Positions 16,956 through 26,545 of a stretch of 64,000 bases of DNA are shown here, one piece after another. The notes below the pieces were generated by a model. The model was not told the DNA's origin, did no database searches, and was given only the letters and a program-made list of their open reading frames with translations. The translations under genes were made by a program, and so were the position numbers. The stretch covers positions 78,941-142,940 of the forward strand of contig DULN01000004.1 of assembly GCA_012840355.1 (NCBI GenBank), read 5' to 3'. The first letter of the stretch is position 1. Each line of letters begins with the position of its first letter. The stretch is from Clostridiales bacterium. Lineage in GTDB: Bacteria; Bacillota; Clostridia; Oscillospirales; CAG-272.

Positions 16956-18248
16956 TTAGTTAGCTTTCGCCAATCCATACGAGTCAGGCAATATAACTTT
17001 GCGGATGTCGGCGCCGACGCTCTGCAGCTTGCCGACAAGGTTGTCGTAGCCGCGCTCGATGTGTTGGATTTCCTCGATCTCGGTCCGCCCTTCGGTCGCA
17101 AGACCGGCGATCACCAATGCCGCGCCCGCGCGCAAATCGTGCGCATGCACTTGAGCGGCTGAAAGCGGCGTGCCGCCCTCGATTATTGCGGTGTGGCCGT
17201 CGACCTTTATATTCGCGCCCATGCGCTTGAGCTCTTCGACATAGCGGAACCGGTTCTCGAATATGCTCTCGTTAAGGTAGCTCACGCCGTCCGCGAGGCA
17301 CATAAGCACGCACATCTGGGGCTGCATGTCGGTCGGGAAGCCGGGATACGGCAGCGTCTTGACATTGACGCGGTAAAGCGGGCCGTCGCGCCAAACGGTG
17401 ACATAGTCGTCGCCCATCTCGACGCTAACGCCCATCTCCTCGAGCTTCGCCGAAATCGACTCGAGGTGCTTCGGTATGACGTTCTTGATGCGCAGCCGAC
17501 CTTTGGTCGCTGCCGCCGCGATCATATATGTGCCCGCCTCGATCATGTCGGGTATAATCGCGTAGGTGCAGCCCTTGAGCTTGTCGACTCCTTTTATCCT
17601 TATTGTGTCGGTGCCCGCGCCCGTGATGTTCGCGCCGCAGGTGTTAAGGAAGTTCGCGACATCGACGACATGCGGCTCGCGCGCGGCGTTTTCGATTATC
17701 GTTGTGCCTTTCGCCCTCACCGCGGCGAGCATTACGTTTATCGTGCCGCCTACGGTGTTAAGGTCGAAGAATATGTTCGCCCCCCGCAGACCGCCGGACG
17801 GAGCCACCGCCTCGACATAGCCGCCTTCGCAGGTAACCGTCGCGCCCAGCGCCTCGAACCCTTTGATGTGCTGGTCTATAGGCCGCACTCCGAAATCGCA
17901 GCCGCCGGGGTAGCCGGCATACGCGCGGCCGTACCTGCCAAGCTCGGCGCCGTAAAGGTAATACGACGAGCGCATCCTGCGCACCAGATCAAGCGGAGAG
18001 GTGCCGCCAATCGCGTTGCGGGTGTCTATCTCAACCGTGTTTTTGTCAAGCATCCGCACCTCGACATTCATATGGCGCAGGATCTCGAGCGTGGTGGCGA
18101 CATCGTTAATGCAGGGGAGATTTTCTATGATGCATTTATCGCTGACAAGCAGCGTGGCAATAAGTATCGCGCCAGCGGCGTTTTTCATCCCGCTGACTTC
18201 TATATCACCGTAAAGTGGCCTGCCGCCGTTTATGACTATCTTTTCCAT
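16956..18248 (-). CDS. murA: UDP-N-acetylglucosamine 1-carboxyvinyltransferase
   Basis: Adds enolpyruvate to UDP-GlcNAc, the first committed step of peptidoglycan synthesis, in the cytoplasm. 430 residues with VSGMKNAAGAIL (Lys/Asn of the active site), GGCDFGVRPIDQHIKGFEALGA with the fosfomycin-binding cysteine near residue 117, and the terminal RGYDNLVGKLQSVGA arginine loop. Firmicutes often carry two paralogues (MurA and MurZ); which one this is cannot be told. It lies downstream of walKHI on the same strand, separated by a 413-base gap. Confidence 0.95.
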   Translation of the reverse strand: MEKIVINGGRPLYGDIEVSGMKNAAGAILIATLLVSDKCIIENLPCINDVATTLEILRHMNVEVRMLDKNTVEIDTRNAIGGTSPLDLVRRMRSSYYLYGAELGRYGRAYAGYPGGCDFGVRPIDQHIKGFEALGATVTCEGGYVEAVAPSGGLRGANIFFDLNTVGGTINVMLAAVRAKGTTIIENAAREPHVVDVANFLNTCGANITGAGTDTIRIKGVDKLKGCTYAIIPDMIEAGTYMIAAAATKGRLRIKNVIPKHLESISAKLEEMGVSVEMGDDYVTVWRDGPLYRVNVKTLPYPGFPTDMQPQMCVLMCLADGVSYLNESIFENRFRYVEELKRMGANIKVDGHTAIIEGGTPLSAAQVHAHDLRAGAALVIAGLATEGRTEIEEIQHIERGYDNLVGKLQSVGADIRKVILPDSYGLAKAN

Positions 18249-18661
18249 AACTGTTCGGCTGGTAAAACATATACTGCCTAAAACCCGGCAGACTGCGTTT
18301 TACCCAACCCCTCCATCTGTTTATTTTAAGTTATGTCGCGCCCTCCGATTCAATGCATCGCCGGCGTGGCAATCGGCTGCCTGACAAATTTTGGCAGCTT
18401 CCGCCACAACCCGGCATCTTTCCGCACGGAAGCAGGGCGAGCTGCCGCGCGGGTTCCGGGATATTATGTTTTGCCGAAAAATGCGATTACCCGGCTTTTT
18501 TATATCTTAATCGGCCAAGCTGGGCCGAGACTGTTTTCAAGCTCCGGTAATGCGGTGGTTTGCCGCAAAATCGCCTTATGGCTCAATCGTGTATTATACC
18601 ATGTGCCTTTTATAAATAAAAGGGCTTTTTAGAAAAATCTTAAATATTCCTAAATATTTAG
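18249..18661. other. 413-base gap between walI and murA
   Basis: No convincing gene. It holds a possible minus-strand promoter (18621-18593) and short hairpins such as CGGCC-aagctg-GGCCG near 18512-18528, so murA may have a leader of over 300 bases. The 65- and 99-codon plus-strand frames here show no family features. Confidence 0.5.
18593..18621 (-). promoter_or_regulatory. Possible murA promoter
   Basis: TATAAT on the minus strand at 18598-18593 with only a weak -35 (TTTTAT, 18621-18616, 17-base spacer). It would give a leader of about 340 bases before murA. Confidence 0.35.
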
Positions 18662-19750
18662 TCATTTTGTATATATATCACCGCTCAGCGAGTTTCTCAC
18701 CCGGACCGCGCTGCCGTCATATACAAATTTCCAGCCCGGCAGAAGGTAGAATTTGGAGCGGTTTGCGTACCACGCGATGCAAAGGCAGCTTTCCGCCGAA
18801 GTGAGGACATGCCTAGATTTGCCGCTTTGCGCCGCGCCATACTCGGAAGTTTCAGCCGTATCGGCCGGTTCGCCGGCGCCCTCGCCGCCTTCATTACCCG
18901 ATATGGCATTTTGCCCAGCGGTTTCGGCAATATTCTGACCGGCAAGCAAAGCGCCGTCTGCGAAACTGGGCGAGGCATCCGCAAACCCGCCGAGCTCGCG
19001 GTGCTCAAGCAGCATGAGGTTGACCTGGTCGAGTACGTCCATCGCGCGGCTTTCGTCGAGATTGCAAAGGATTAGGTTGCCGCTGACATACACGACGGCT
19101 GAATCTTTGACGGCGACGACCGCCTCGCAGCCGTAAATCGGCTGGCCGCCGACATATTGCGCCACCTTTGAGAAATAAAGCCCGCGCGAGGCGTCATAGC
19201 GCACATCGCCGAACTGTAGCTTTATTCTCAGCCCCGATGGGACACCGGAACCGTTGAGTGCGCCGTCGGCGTAAAGAAATTTCTTTATTATATTTTTTAT
19301 GCTTATCGAGGTAAAAAAGCCGGCTTCCGGCAGCTGGGTGATTGCTTCGGGTTCGATTTCGTATGCCCCCTGCGCGCCGCCGTGGATGTATCTGAATCCG
19401 AAAGGATAGGTAAACTCGTAAGTGTCCATTTCCCCGCCGCCGGCGACGAAGCTCATGCCGTCGGGCGTCACGTACGAAGACGCCATCTGCCCGCCCGAAA
19501 GCAGGCTCGCGACTGACTCGAAATAATCGTCGTGATACGAGCCGCCGTAAATTATCCCCGCCTGTCTTTTCGCTGGCAAAACGCCCGGCGGTATCTCAAT
19601 TGTATCCGACACAAGCTGCGCGAGCCGCGAAAGGTCAACTCCCGGGACGTAGTTGCGGCTTTTGTACTGCACAAACAGCGTGACGGCGAAAAATACGTCG
19701 ACAACCAGCAGTATTACTATTAAAAAATTTTTTATTTTGTCCCACTTCAT
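18662..19750 (-). CDS. walI: WalI (YycI)-like regulator of WalK
   Basis: 362 residues with one N-terminal membrane segment (about residues 9-27, FLIVILLVVDVFFAVTLFV) and an extracytoplasmic domain of the YycI type. In Bacillus WalI forms a membrane complex with WalH and WalK and restrains the kinase. Identification rests on topology, the KNFLIVILLVVDVF start and position directly after walH. A Gly/Ala/Glu-rich insertion at about 255-310 makes it longer than Bacillus WalI (about 280). Eight bases separate it from walH. Confidence 0.8.
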   Translation of the reverse strand: MKWDKIKNFLIVILLVVDVFFAVTLFVQYKSRNYVPGVDLSRLAQLVSDTIEIPPGVLPAKRQAGIIYGGSYHDDYFESVASLLSGGQMASSYVTPDGMSFVAGGGEMDTYEFTYPFGFRYIHGGAQGAYEIEPEAITQLPEAGFFTSISIKNIIKKFLYADGALNGSGVPSGLRIKLQFGDVRYDASRGLYFSKVAQYVGGQPIYGCEAVVAVKDSAVVYVSGNLILCNLDESRAMDVLDQVNLMLLEHRELGGFADASPSFADGALLAGQNIAETAGQNAISGNEGGEGAGEPADTAETSEYGAAQSGKSRHVLTSAESCLCIAWYANRSKFYLLPGWKFVYDGSAVRVRNSLSGDIYTK

Positions 19751-19757
19751 CCGGGTT

Positions 19758-21476
19758 TCATCCTAATGCTGACGCGTTTTTGACATTCCTCTGCCCTGCC
19801 GCCGGCACGCTTGCAATCTCAAGCAGCCAATCGGGCGAAATCAAAGGCTTCGCCGGCACGGCTGCTTGCCCAACGCCCTGTATGGCTAAAGCATCCTCCG
19901 CTGGCTGCCATTCCTCATCCGCAGTATCGGGGCTTGTGCCCGCAGCCGGGGCGGCGGCATCGCCCTCTATCATGCCCGCGACGCTATATGCGAGCGTAAG
20001 TTCTGCAATACCGGCAGGCTGGGGCGCTTCTTTCACCTTTTTGTATAGGTGCATGACCGCAAGGCTTTGCGGGAGCGAAACGCAAGCCCCGCCTTTTGCG
20101 ACGCGCGCAGGGGTAAGCTCAAGCTTTACCAGCGCGCCGTCATAAAACGCCATCTTTACCGCGGGGCCGAGCCCGACTATCCGGTAGCCGTCGAAGAAAT
20201 AACCGAACGCAAGCTCTATGCCTCCGTCTTTCGCGGTTACCGACAAAAGCCCCGGGTATGCGTCGCCCCCGATCAGGTCGGAAGAGACGCTCTCTATTTT
20301 GTCAAGCAGGGACGCGGCGGCGTCGAGAAGCTCAAAAAAGGTGTACCTGCCGCCGTAGTTCTGGTATCCGAGAAAAGAAGAAACTGGGACTCCGCCCTTG
20401 CCCGCTGCGCCCGACGCTACCGCGGCGTAGTCTATGCCGCCCGCGTCTGAAAAGCGCACGCGCCCGGACTCCCCAAGATATATTGTATAGCCTTGGCTCC
20501 GGTAAGGCGCCACCCGTTCGGTGTTTATCTCAAAGATGCCTAAAAGCTCCGTTGCCGCTATGCTATCGAGCAGCCGCCGGGTAAGCTCCGCGCCCGCCTC
20601 CACGGTGATGTATTTTTGCGGGAAGCCGCCGTCCACGAGTATCGTGGTGTCTCGCAGCCCATAAAGGCTGCCGAGCGCGGCGGCGGGGTCGGGCTCCGGA
20701 GCCGTGCCCTCGGAATTTTGTGCCGCAAAGCCGGCGTTTTCGCCGGAATTTGTTTCATTTGGCGGAAAAACCGGGTTTGTTTTGCCAAGAAAACGAAAAT
20801 CGGCAAGCTGCCTGCTGTTATTATATGCCGTAAGCGCTGAAAGGTCAAAAAATACCGGCTCGCTATCGGGCTTTGGCTCAAAAACGCTGACTTTGCCGCT
20901 CCCCGAGCGAGACACTATCTTCCATGCGCCTTCGCCCGCAGGAGCGATGAACGCCTCGCGGATATAGGGCAGGTCGCCTTCGGCCAGCTTTGTTTCGCCT
21001 TCCGACACCGCGTACGCGATTGCCGCCGCCGGCAGCTCGTGCGGGTAAAGGAGGTAGACAAAATCGCCTGCTTGCGCAGCCTCCCATGCCGCCTCGCCTT
21101 CGCTATCGGGGAGGGTGGTGCATAAGCCGTCGGCCAGAAGGCTCGCCATAAACTTTTGCAGCGTACCGTACATCGCGCGCATCACGGTTTCTCCGCCGAA
21201 CAGCCCGCGCGAGCTTCCCCCCGCGGAAAAGCCCAAAAACTCGGGGAAAATGTATGGCGTAATCGAGCTTTTCTGGCGCTCGCCGTAAAGCACCAAGAGC
21301 GAGGCGATGTCGATGTCCTCCTCGAGGCGGAGGCTGAAAAGCTGGGTCTGGACAATCTCCGCCGAGGCGAGCACGGTCATCAGCGCGAAAAGCATAACTA
21401 TTATAACCGTTTTTACAAGCTCGACGCGCGCCTTGAGCTTTTTTCTATTTTTGCCTTCCTTTTTTTCCGCCATCAT
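19758..21476 (-). CDS. walH: WalH (YycH)-like regulator of WalK
   Basis: 572 residues: basic N-terminus, one membrane segment (about 22-44, VKTVIIVMLFALMTVLASAEIV) and a large extracytoplasmic domain. WalH acts with WalI to control WalK activity at the membrane. Sequence similarity is low, as usual for this family; the call depends on topology and on the walK-walH-walI order. It is about 100 residues longer than Bacillus YycH, with a low-complexity Asn/Glu/Pro-rich insertion near 240-270. Only one base lies between the walK stop and this start. Confidence 0.75.
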   Translation of the reverse strand: MMAEKKEGKNRKKLKARVELVKTVIIVMLFALMTVLASAEIVQTQLFSLRLEEDIDIASLLVLYGERQKSSITPYIFPEFLGFSAGGSSRGLFGGETVMRAMYGTLQKFMASLLADGLCTTLPDSEGEAAWEAAQAGDFVYLLYPHELPAAAIAYAVSEGETKLAEGDLPYIREAFIAPAGEGAWKIVSRSGSGKVSVFEPKPDSEPVFFDLSALTAYNNSRQLADFRFLGKTNPVFPPNETNSGENAGFAAQNSEGTAPEPDPAAALGSLYGLRDTTILVDGGFPQKYITVEAGAELTRRLLDSIAATELLGIFEINTERVAPYRSQGYTIYLGESGRVRFSDAGGIDYAAVASGAAGKGGVPVSSFLGYQNYGGRYTFFELLDAAASLLDKIESVSSDLIGGDAYPGLLSVTAKDGGIELAFGYFFDGYRIVGLGPAVKMAFYDGALVKLELTPARVAKGGACVSLPQSLAVMHLYKKVKEAPQPAGIAELTLAYSVAGMIEGDAAAPAAGTSPDTADEEWQPAEDALAIQGVGQAAVPAKPLISPDWLLEIASVPAAGQRNVKNASALG

Positions 21477-21477
21477 T

Positions 21478-23307
21478 TCATACGCTTTCTACAGTTTCAA
21501 GTTTTGTCTTCGCCGGAAGCACAATAGTCACTGCGGTGCCGACGCCCTGCTTTGACGCGATGCTGATTTTGCCGCCATGGGCTTCGGTTATCTCCTTCGC
21601 TATCGAAAGACCAAGCCCTGTGCCGCCGGTTTCGGAAGTGCGCGACTTCTCAACGCGGTAAAAGCGCTCGAACAGCCGCGGCAGGTCTTCTTCAGGTATG
21701 CCGATACCGTTGTCTTTTATCACTATTGTTACCGACTCGCCTTCGACGTCGGGCACTTTTTCGGCGTTTTTCTCGACAAAAACGTCTATCTGCCCGCCCT
21801 CGGGCGTGTATTTTATCGAGTTGGTGACGATGTTTATAACCACCTGCTCAATGCGCTCTTTGTCGGCTGTGATTTCGATTTCTTTGCCGTCGCCGTGCAG
21901 TGTTATAGTTTGATTTTTCTCTCCCGCCTGGACGGATAGCATCTGGCAGACGTCCCTCAGCGAACCTACTATGTCGAAAGTTGAAATCTTCCAGCGCGTA
22001 CGCTTGTTGTCGAGCCTGGACAGCGTGAGCAGGTCGGTGACGATGCGCAGCATGCGGTCGCAGTTTGATACGATGTCGCCGAGGTATTGCCTTTGCATTT
22101 CCTCCGGTATGTCGTCGTACTCGAGCAGCGTCTCGGCAGCGAACTGGATTGAGGTAAGCGGCGTGCGCAACTCGTGCGAAACGTTCGCGACAAACTCCCG
22201 GCGTGATTTGTCAAGCTCATAGCGCGAGGTTATATCGTGCAGGACGACTACCAGCCCTTCGCGCTCGACGTCTTTGTCCTGATAGCGCAGCGTTCCGATA
22301 TTGACGTCGAGCGCGCGCCCGGTGCCGACAAGCTCCACGTCGCGCCAAATGTAGCTTTTGCCTTCCTCGTCGCTCGTTTCGTATGCCTGCGCGAAATCGA
22401 AGCCGAAAAGGCTTATCATATACTCGAAATTGAAATTTTCAGGCACGTACTTGTCGCCGAACATCTCGATGGCGCTGCGGTTTATCTGTATAACCGAGCC
22501 GTCCTCTGCGAACGCTATGACGCCGTCTTTGAGATAGGCGAAAATTGTCTCGAGTTTGCGGCGCTCGCCTTCGACTTCTGCAAGCGTGTTCTTCAGTATT
22601 GCGCCCATTCGGTTGAACGTCGCGGTGAGTATGCCTATCTCGTCTTTAGACTCGACCTCGATGCGCTCGGTGAACCTGCCCTCTGATATGAGCTGGGCGC
22701 CGCGCGTGAGCTGCTGGATTGGCTGCGTTATGGCTTTGGCGAGGAAGAAAGACAAAAATACCGCAATAACCAGCCCGAACATTACCGACTGGATTATAAT
22801 TGAAAACAGCTGCCACGACAGCTCGCGCATCTCGTCCTGCGTGTCTTTAATATAGATTATAGCCGTCCTGCCCGAAGCTTTTATCGGCACCGCGTAATCG
22901 GTAAAATCCGCGCCGACTACTTGCTCTTTTCCGTCGGCCCCTGTCATCGCGGCTAGTATGTTGCCTGTGATAGGCAAACCGCCTTCGGGCACCTCCTGCG
23001 AGCCGGCAAGCACGCTGCCCGAGCCGTCGAGTATATAAAAGTTGCGGAATTTGTCTATGCCCAGCCGCGAGGCATATGCCGAGAGTATCTTCTTTTGCGA
23101 CTCGGCGAAATCATCGCTGGCAAGCTCGGCGGTCAGCTCCTCGCGAAGCTGGCTGCCGGGCGATAGGTACTCGTCAAGCTGCGCCACAAACTCGCGGTTA
23201 TAGAATATAAATACCCTGTTAAGCAAAACCGTGCCGACCACAGCCATGACGGTTATCATGAATATTACAAATATCAGTATTATTTTAAAATACAGGCTGC
23301 GGTACAT
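21478..23307 (-). CDS. walK: Sensor histidine kinase WalK
   Basis: 609 residues with the full WalK layout: membrane segment 1 (about 8-30), extracytoplasmic sensor (31-165), membrane segment 2 (about 166-190), HAMP (190-245), PAS (255-360), HisKA with FVANVSHELRTPLTS (phospho-His near 377) and HATPase_c with NIVTNSIKYTPEGG, IVIKDNGIGIPEEDLP and GGTGLGLSIAK. WalK senses cell-wall status and phosphorylates WalR to control autolysins. walH and walI follow, but walR does not precede it; the best WalR candidate lies at 29574 on the other strand. WalJ is also missing here. Confidence 0.9.
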   Translation of the reverse strand: MYRSLYFKIILIFVIFMITVMAVVGTVLLNRVFIFYNREFVAQLDEYLSPGSQLREELTAELASDDFAESQKKILSAYASRLGIDKFRNFYILDGSGSVLAGSQEVPEGGLPITGNILAAMTGADGKEQVVGADFTDYAVPIKASGRTAIIYIKDTQDEMRELSWQLFSIIIQSVMFGLVIAVFLSFFLAKAITQPIQQLTRGAQLISEGRFTERIEVESKDEIGILTATFNRMGAILKNTLAEVEGERRKLETIFAYLKDGVIAFAEDGSVIQINRSAIEMFGDKYVPENFNFEYMISLFGFDFAQAYETSDEEGKSYIWRDVELVGTGRALDVNIGTLRYQDKDVEREGLVVVLHDITSRYELDKSRREFVANVSHELRTPLTSIQFAAETLLEYDDIPEEMQRQYLGDIVSNCDRMLRIVTDLLTLSRLDNKRTRWKISTFDIVGSLRDVCQMLSVQAGEKNQTITLHGDGKEIEITADKERIEQVVINIVTNSIKYTPEGGQIDVFVEKNAEKVPDVEGESVTIVIKDNGIGIPEEDLPRLFERFYRVEKSRTSETGGTGLGLSIAKEITEAHGGKISIASKQGVGTAVTIVLPAKTKLETVESV

Positions 23308-23347
23308 ATCTTTACCCTAAACCTAGTTTTTTGTCCCAAAACTCCCA

Positions 23348-23370
23348 TAGCCGGGCGGGATGCCCGGCTA
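23348..23370. repeat. Perfect inverted repeat between walK and dapL
   Basis: TAGCCGGGC (23348-23356), five-base loop, GCCCGGCTA (23362-23370). It may end the dapL transcript on the minus strand, although the T-run after the stem is weak. Confidence 0.45.
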
Positions 23371-23401
23371 AAAATGCTTTTATTTTGCCACGACGGCACG
23401 G

Positions 23402-24592
23402 CTACCTAGAAAGCAGCTTTTCCATCCGGCGCGCCGCCTCCGCCGTGTCCTCGCGCGAGCCGAACGCGGTGAGCCTGAAGTATCCTTCGCCCGCGCTGCC
23501 AAAGCCCGCGCCGGGCGTGCCGACGACGCCCGCATTCTCAAGCAGGTAGTCGAAAAACTCCCACGAGCCGAGGCCGTTCGGGCACTGCATCCAAATATAC
23601 GGCGAGTGCTTGCCTCCGGTGTAGTAGATGCCGAGCCGGTCGAGCGTTTCGGCGATTATTTTCGCGTTGCCGCGGTAGTAGTCTATGTTCTTTTTGCACT
23701 GCAAAAGGCCTTCGGGCGAAAATACCGCTTCGGCTGCGCGCTGCACGACATAGGAGACGCCGTTGAACTTCGTCGACTGCCGGCGCATCCATAGCTTGTT
23801 AAGGCTGTAGCCGCCGCGCTCGAGCTCTTCGGGAATAACAGTATATCCGCAGCGCATTCCGGTAAAGCCGGCAGTCTTCGAGAGCGAGCCTATCTCAATC
23901 GCGCACTCGCGTGCGCCGGGTATCTCGAATATGCTGCGCGGAAGCGAGGGGTCCGATATAAACGCCTCGTACGCGGCGTCGAAAATTATCACCGCTCCGA
24001 GCTTGTTTGCGTAGTCGACCCATTCTTTTAATATTTCGCGCGTCATGACCGCGCCGGTCGGATTGTTCGGCGAGCATATGTAGATGATATCTGGCTCGCC
24101 GCCTTCTATGTCAGCCGGCGTGGGGAGGAAGTTGTTCTCGCGGCAGCCGCGCGCGTATATAATGCGCCTGCCGCCCATTATGTTCGAGTCGACATAGACG
24201 GGGTATACCGGGTCGGGCACGAGCACCGTGTTGTCGGCAGAGAATATGTCGGGTAGGTCGCCCGCGTCGCTTTTTGCGCCGTCGGACACAAATATGTCGC
24301 CGTAGTTAAGCATTACGCCGAACGAGGCGTAGTAGCCGCGTATCGCCTCGATTAAAAACTCCCAGCCTTCGTACGGAGGGTAGCCGCGGAAGGTTTCGGC
24401 GGCTCCCATCTCGTCTGCGGCGCGCTTTGCGGCTTGTACCACCGCCGGCGCGAGCGGCAACGTGACGTCGCCTATTCCGAGCCGGATTATGCTTGCGTCG
24501 GGGTGCGCCTCCTTATATTTTTTAACTCGGTTTGCCACCTCCGCGAAAAGGTAGCTTTGGGGCATTTTTGAGAAATTCTCGTTAACCTTCAT
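23402..24592 (-). CDS. dapL: LL-diaminopimelate aminotransferase
   Basis: Converts tetrahydrodipicolinate directly to LL-diaminopimelate, the short route to lysine and meso-DAP. 396 residues, fold type I PLP enzyme: MKVNENFSKMPQSYLFAEVANRV is typical of DapL, then IRLGIGDVTLPL, SDGAKSDAGDL, SPNNPTGAV and GSLSKTAGFTGMRCGY with the PLP lysine near residue 238. AAAGGA lies before the ATG. Monocistronic or in a loose transcript with the SIS gene 27 bases upstream. Confidence 0.95.
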   Translation of the reverse strand: MKVNENFSKMPQSYLFAEVANRVKKYKEAHPDASIIRLGIGDVTLPLAPAVVQAAKRAADEMGAAETFRGYPPYEGWEFLIEAIRGYYASFGVMLNYGDIFVSDGAKSDAGDLPDIFSADNTVLVPDPVYPVYVDSNIMGGRRIIYARGCRENNFLPTPADIEGGEPDIIYICSPNNPTGAVMTREILKEWVDYANKLGAVIIFDAAYEAFISDPSLPRSIFEIPGARECAIEIGSLSKTAGFTGMRCGYTVIPEELERGGYSLNKLWMRRQSTKFNGVSYVVQRAAEAVFSPEGLLQCKKNIDYYRGNAKIIAETLDRLGIYYTGGKHSPYIWMQCPNGLGSWEFFDYLLENAGVVGTPGAGFGSAGEGYFRLTAFGSREDTAEAARRMEKLLSR

Positions 24593-24619
24593 AGTCGCAT
24601 CCTTTCTATATAGTCTTGA

Positions 24620-25354
24620 TTATAATCCTTCCTGCTCGTAGCGTTTGTATAGCTTGTTGTTATACTCTACATTCGGCGGGTAGTTTACGCTTTTGAGTAT
24701 CGAGGGCACCTTGCCGCACGCAATGAGAAGCTCTGTAGCGCGGACTATGACCGCCCACATTATGTACGCCGCCGAAAGCCCGGACGCGGGCGCGAGCTTT
24801 GCCTCAAGCCCCTCTACTTCGAGCATCGCGTCGCCGAACGGCGCGCAGTTGTCGATATTAACGTCGCCGAGCTCGAAAAGCCGCTTGCCCGACGAGTGCT
24901 GCGAGGCAAGCTGCGACGAGTACTCGTGCGATGAAACGGTGATAAGCTTGCAGCCGAACTTTTTGGCTTCGATAGCGAGGTCGATGACATTTGCCGTTTT
25001 GCCTGAGACCGAGCCGATTATAAAGAGGTCGCCGGGCAGCACCGACGAGCAGCGCAGCGCCCAGCCGGCAAGGCCCTCCTGCGAGGTGTTTATACCGCTT
25101 CTGTCGCGCGGGCGGGCGTGGCTTTCAACCGAAAGTCCGTAGCTGAACTTGCGTATGAAGACAGGCCCGCCAGCGCGGTTTAAAAGCTCCGAGTTTATAA
25201 TGTGCCCGGTATCGTAAACGTAAACGCAGCCGCCGCCTGCGACAGTATCGGCAATGAGTTTTGCCGCGGCTTCGATGTTATCGGCTTGCGTTGCGCGGAT
25301 TTTTGAAAAAAGCGAGTCTATGGCGTTAAAGTATGATTGTAGGAGGTTTGACAT
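24620..25354 (-). CDS. SIS-domain protein, UPF0309-like
   Basis: 244 residues of the sugar-isomerase (SIS) family. GGGCVYVYDTGHIINSELLNRAGG forms the first strand-loop, and DLFIIGSVSGKTANVIDLAIEAKKFG followed by ITVSSHEYSSQLASQHSSGKRL the phosphosugar-binding core; the HxSGKRL motif is typical of UPF0309 proteins. These bind or isomerise phosphosugars; the substrate is unknown. A paralogue lies upstream at 25541-26284. Confidence 0.82.
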   Translation of the reverse strand: MSNLLQSYFNAIDSLFSKIRATQADNIEAAAKLIADTVAGGGCVYVYDTGHIINSELLNRAGGPVFIRKFSYGLSVESHARPRDRSGINTSQEGLAGWALRCSSVLPGDLFIIGSVSGKTANVIDLAIEAKKFGCKLITVSSHEYSSQLASQHSSGKRLFELGDVNIDNCAPFGDAMLEVEGLEAKLAPASGLSAAYIMWAVIVRATELLIACGKVPSILKSVNYPPNVEYNNKLYKRYEQEGL

Positions 25355-25540
25355 GGCGGGGCTCCTTTGTTGATTTTATATTTTGACAATTTCTTCGCCA
25401 AACACTTCTTTTATATTATAATTCGAATTAATTCTCGTGCATATCAGCATTTATATGTAACACTTCGCTGCATTTTCCTGAATTTCATTTGAACCATGGC
25501 ATCATCGCGTCAAACTTTCTTATGATTGCCATTCATTTGT

Positions 25541-26284
25541 TCAATCCAAATACCTAATAAACTCCCTATACCTCTCCATAATCCTCGCATTGTACTCGTC
25601 GCCACCGTCGAGGTTGGCGGACATGAACACCGGCGGCTCGACGCCGCGCGCGACAAACTCCGCCACCGCTTCGGCGACTATTGCGTTTATAATCGCCGCG
25701 CCGGTAACTGTAGAGGTTGGCGACACTTTGCCATCAAACCCCTCAATCTCAAGCTCTGCGTCGCCTATGCAGCCGTGGTTGTCTATAACAAGATCGCATA
25801 CCTCAAAAAGCCGCTTGCCCGACGGGTGCCGCGAGGTCTCCGCCGACGAGTATGTTACGCTTGTTATCGCTATCGTGTATACCCCCGCGTCCCGCGCGTC
25901 GAGCGCAAGCTGTACCGGCACGCCGTTGCGGCCGGATACAGACGAGATAATTAAAAGGTCGCCCTTTTTCATGCCGGATGCCGTAAAAACTATCGAGCCG
26001 TACCGCTCGTCGCGCTCGAGCGCCGATGTCGCGGTTATCGGGCGCACGTCGCACGTCAGCCCCGGCGGCAAAATCGGGTTTAGCACAGCAAGCCCGCCGG
26101 TGCGGTAAAACGCCTCCTGCGCGAGTATCCCCGCATGCGTGCAGCCGAAAACATAGCACCGCCCGCCGGCGAGGGTGGTGTCCACTATCTTTTTTGCTGC
26201 GGCAGCGATTTTTCCCGCCTCTGCGTCGCCAAGCTCGCATAGCAGCTCGATGAGCCTTTTTATATAGCGCTTTGCATTTTCCAT
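25541..26284 (-). CDS. SIS-domain protein, paralogue of the preceding
   Basis: 247 residues sharing the layout of the 24620-25354 product: GGRCYVFGCTHAGILAQEAFYRTGG, LLIISSVSGRNGVPVQLALDARDAG, VTYSSAETSRHPSGKRLFE, and a matching C-terminal NLDGGDEYNARIMERY. The pair probably arose by duplication. ATG at 26284 is preferred for its GGAGGG site; six extra codons upstream are possible. Substrate unknown, likely phosphorylated amino sugars given the cell-wall neighbourhood (inference). Confidence 0.82.
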   Translation of the reverse strand: MENAKRYIKRLIELLCELGDAEAGKIAAAAKKIVDTTLAGGRCYVFGCTHAGILAQEAFYRTGGLAVLNPILPPGLTCDVRPITATSALERDERYGSIVFTASGMKKGDLLIISSVSGRNGVPVQLALDARDAGVYTIAITSVTYSSAETSRHPSGKRLFEVCDLVIDNHGCIGDAELEIEGFDGKVSPTSTVTGAAIINAIVAEAVAEFVARGVEPPVFMSANLDGGDEYNARIMERYREFIRYLD

Positions 26285-26510
26285 AAGGCTCCCTCCGGGC
26301 ATAAAAAACGTTCAAATTCTTGAGTTTATTATACGTTACCGGCGCTGCGCATGTCAAGAAAATCGGCAATTTTGCGGGATTTCTGCTTTTTTCTGCCGCA
26401 GCCCGCAGCGCGGTGCGGAAAAAGAAAATTTGCATCAAAAACTACAAGCGCTTTGTTTTTCCACATTTTGCTGAAAATATTTGTAAAATCTCACCGTACG
26501 CGCGCCGGGG

Positions 26511-26539
26511 TTGACTTTTGACGTCGCAAAAGGTATAAT
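26511..26539 (+). promoter_or_regulatory. Promoter of the serine hydrolase-walR operon
   Basis: TTGACT (26511-26516), 17 bases, TATAAT (26534-26539). Start of transcription expected near 26546. Confidence 0.85.
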
Positions 26540-26545
26540 GTTTTG

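Noticed and set aside
17193..18281. 362-codon plus-strand open frame
   Set aside because: Antisense shadow of murA.
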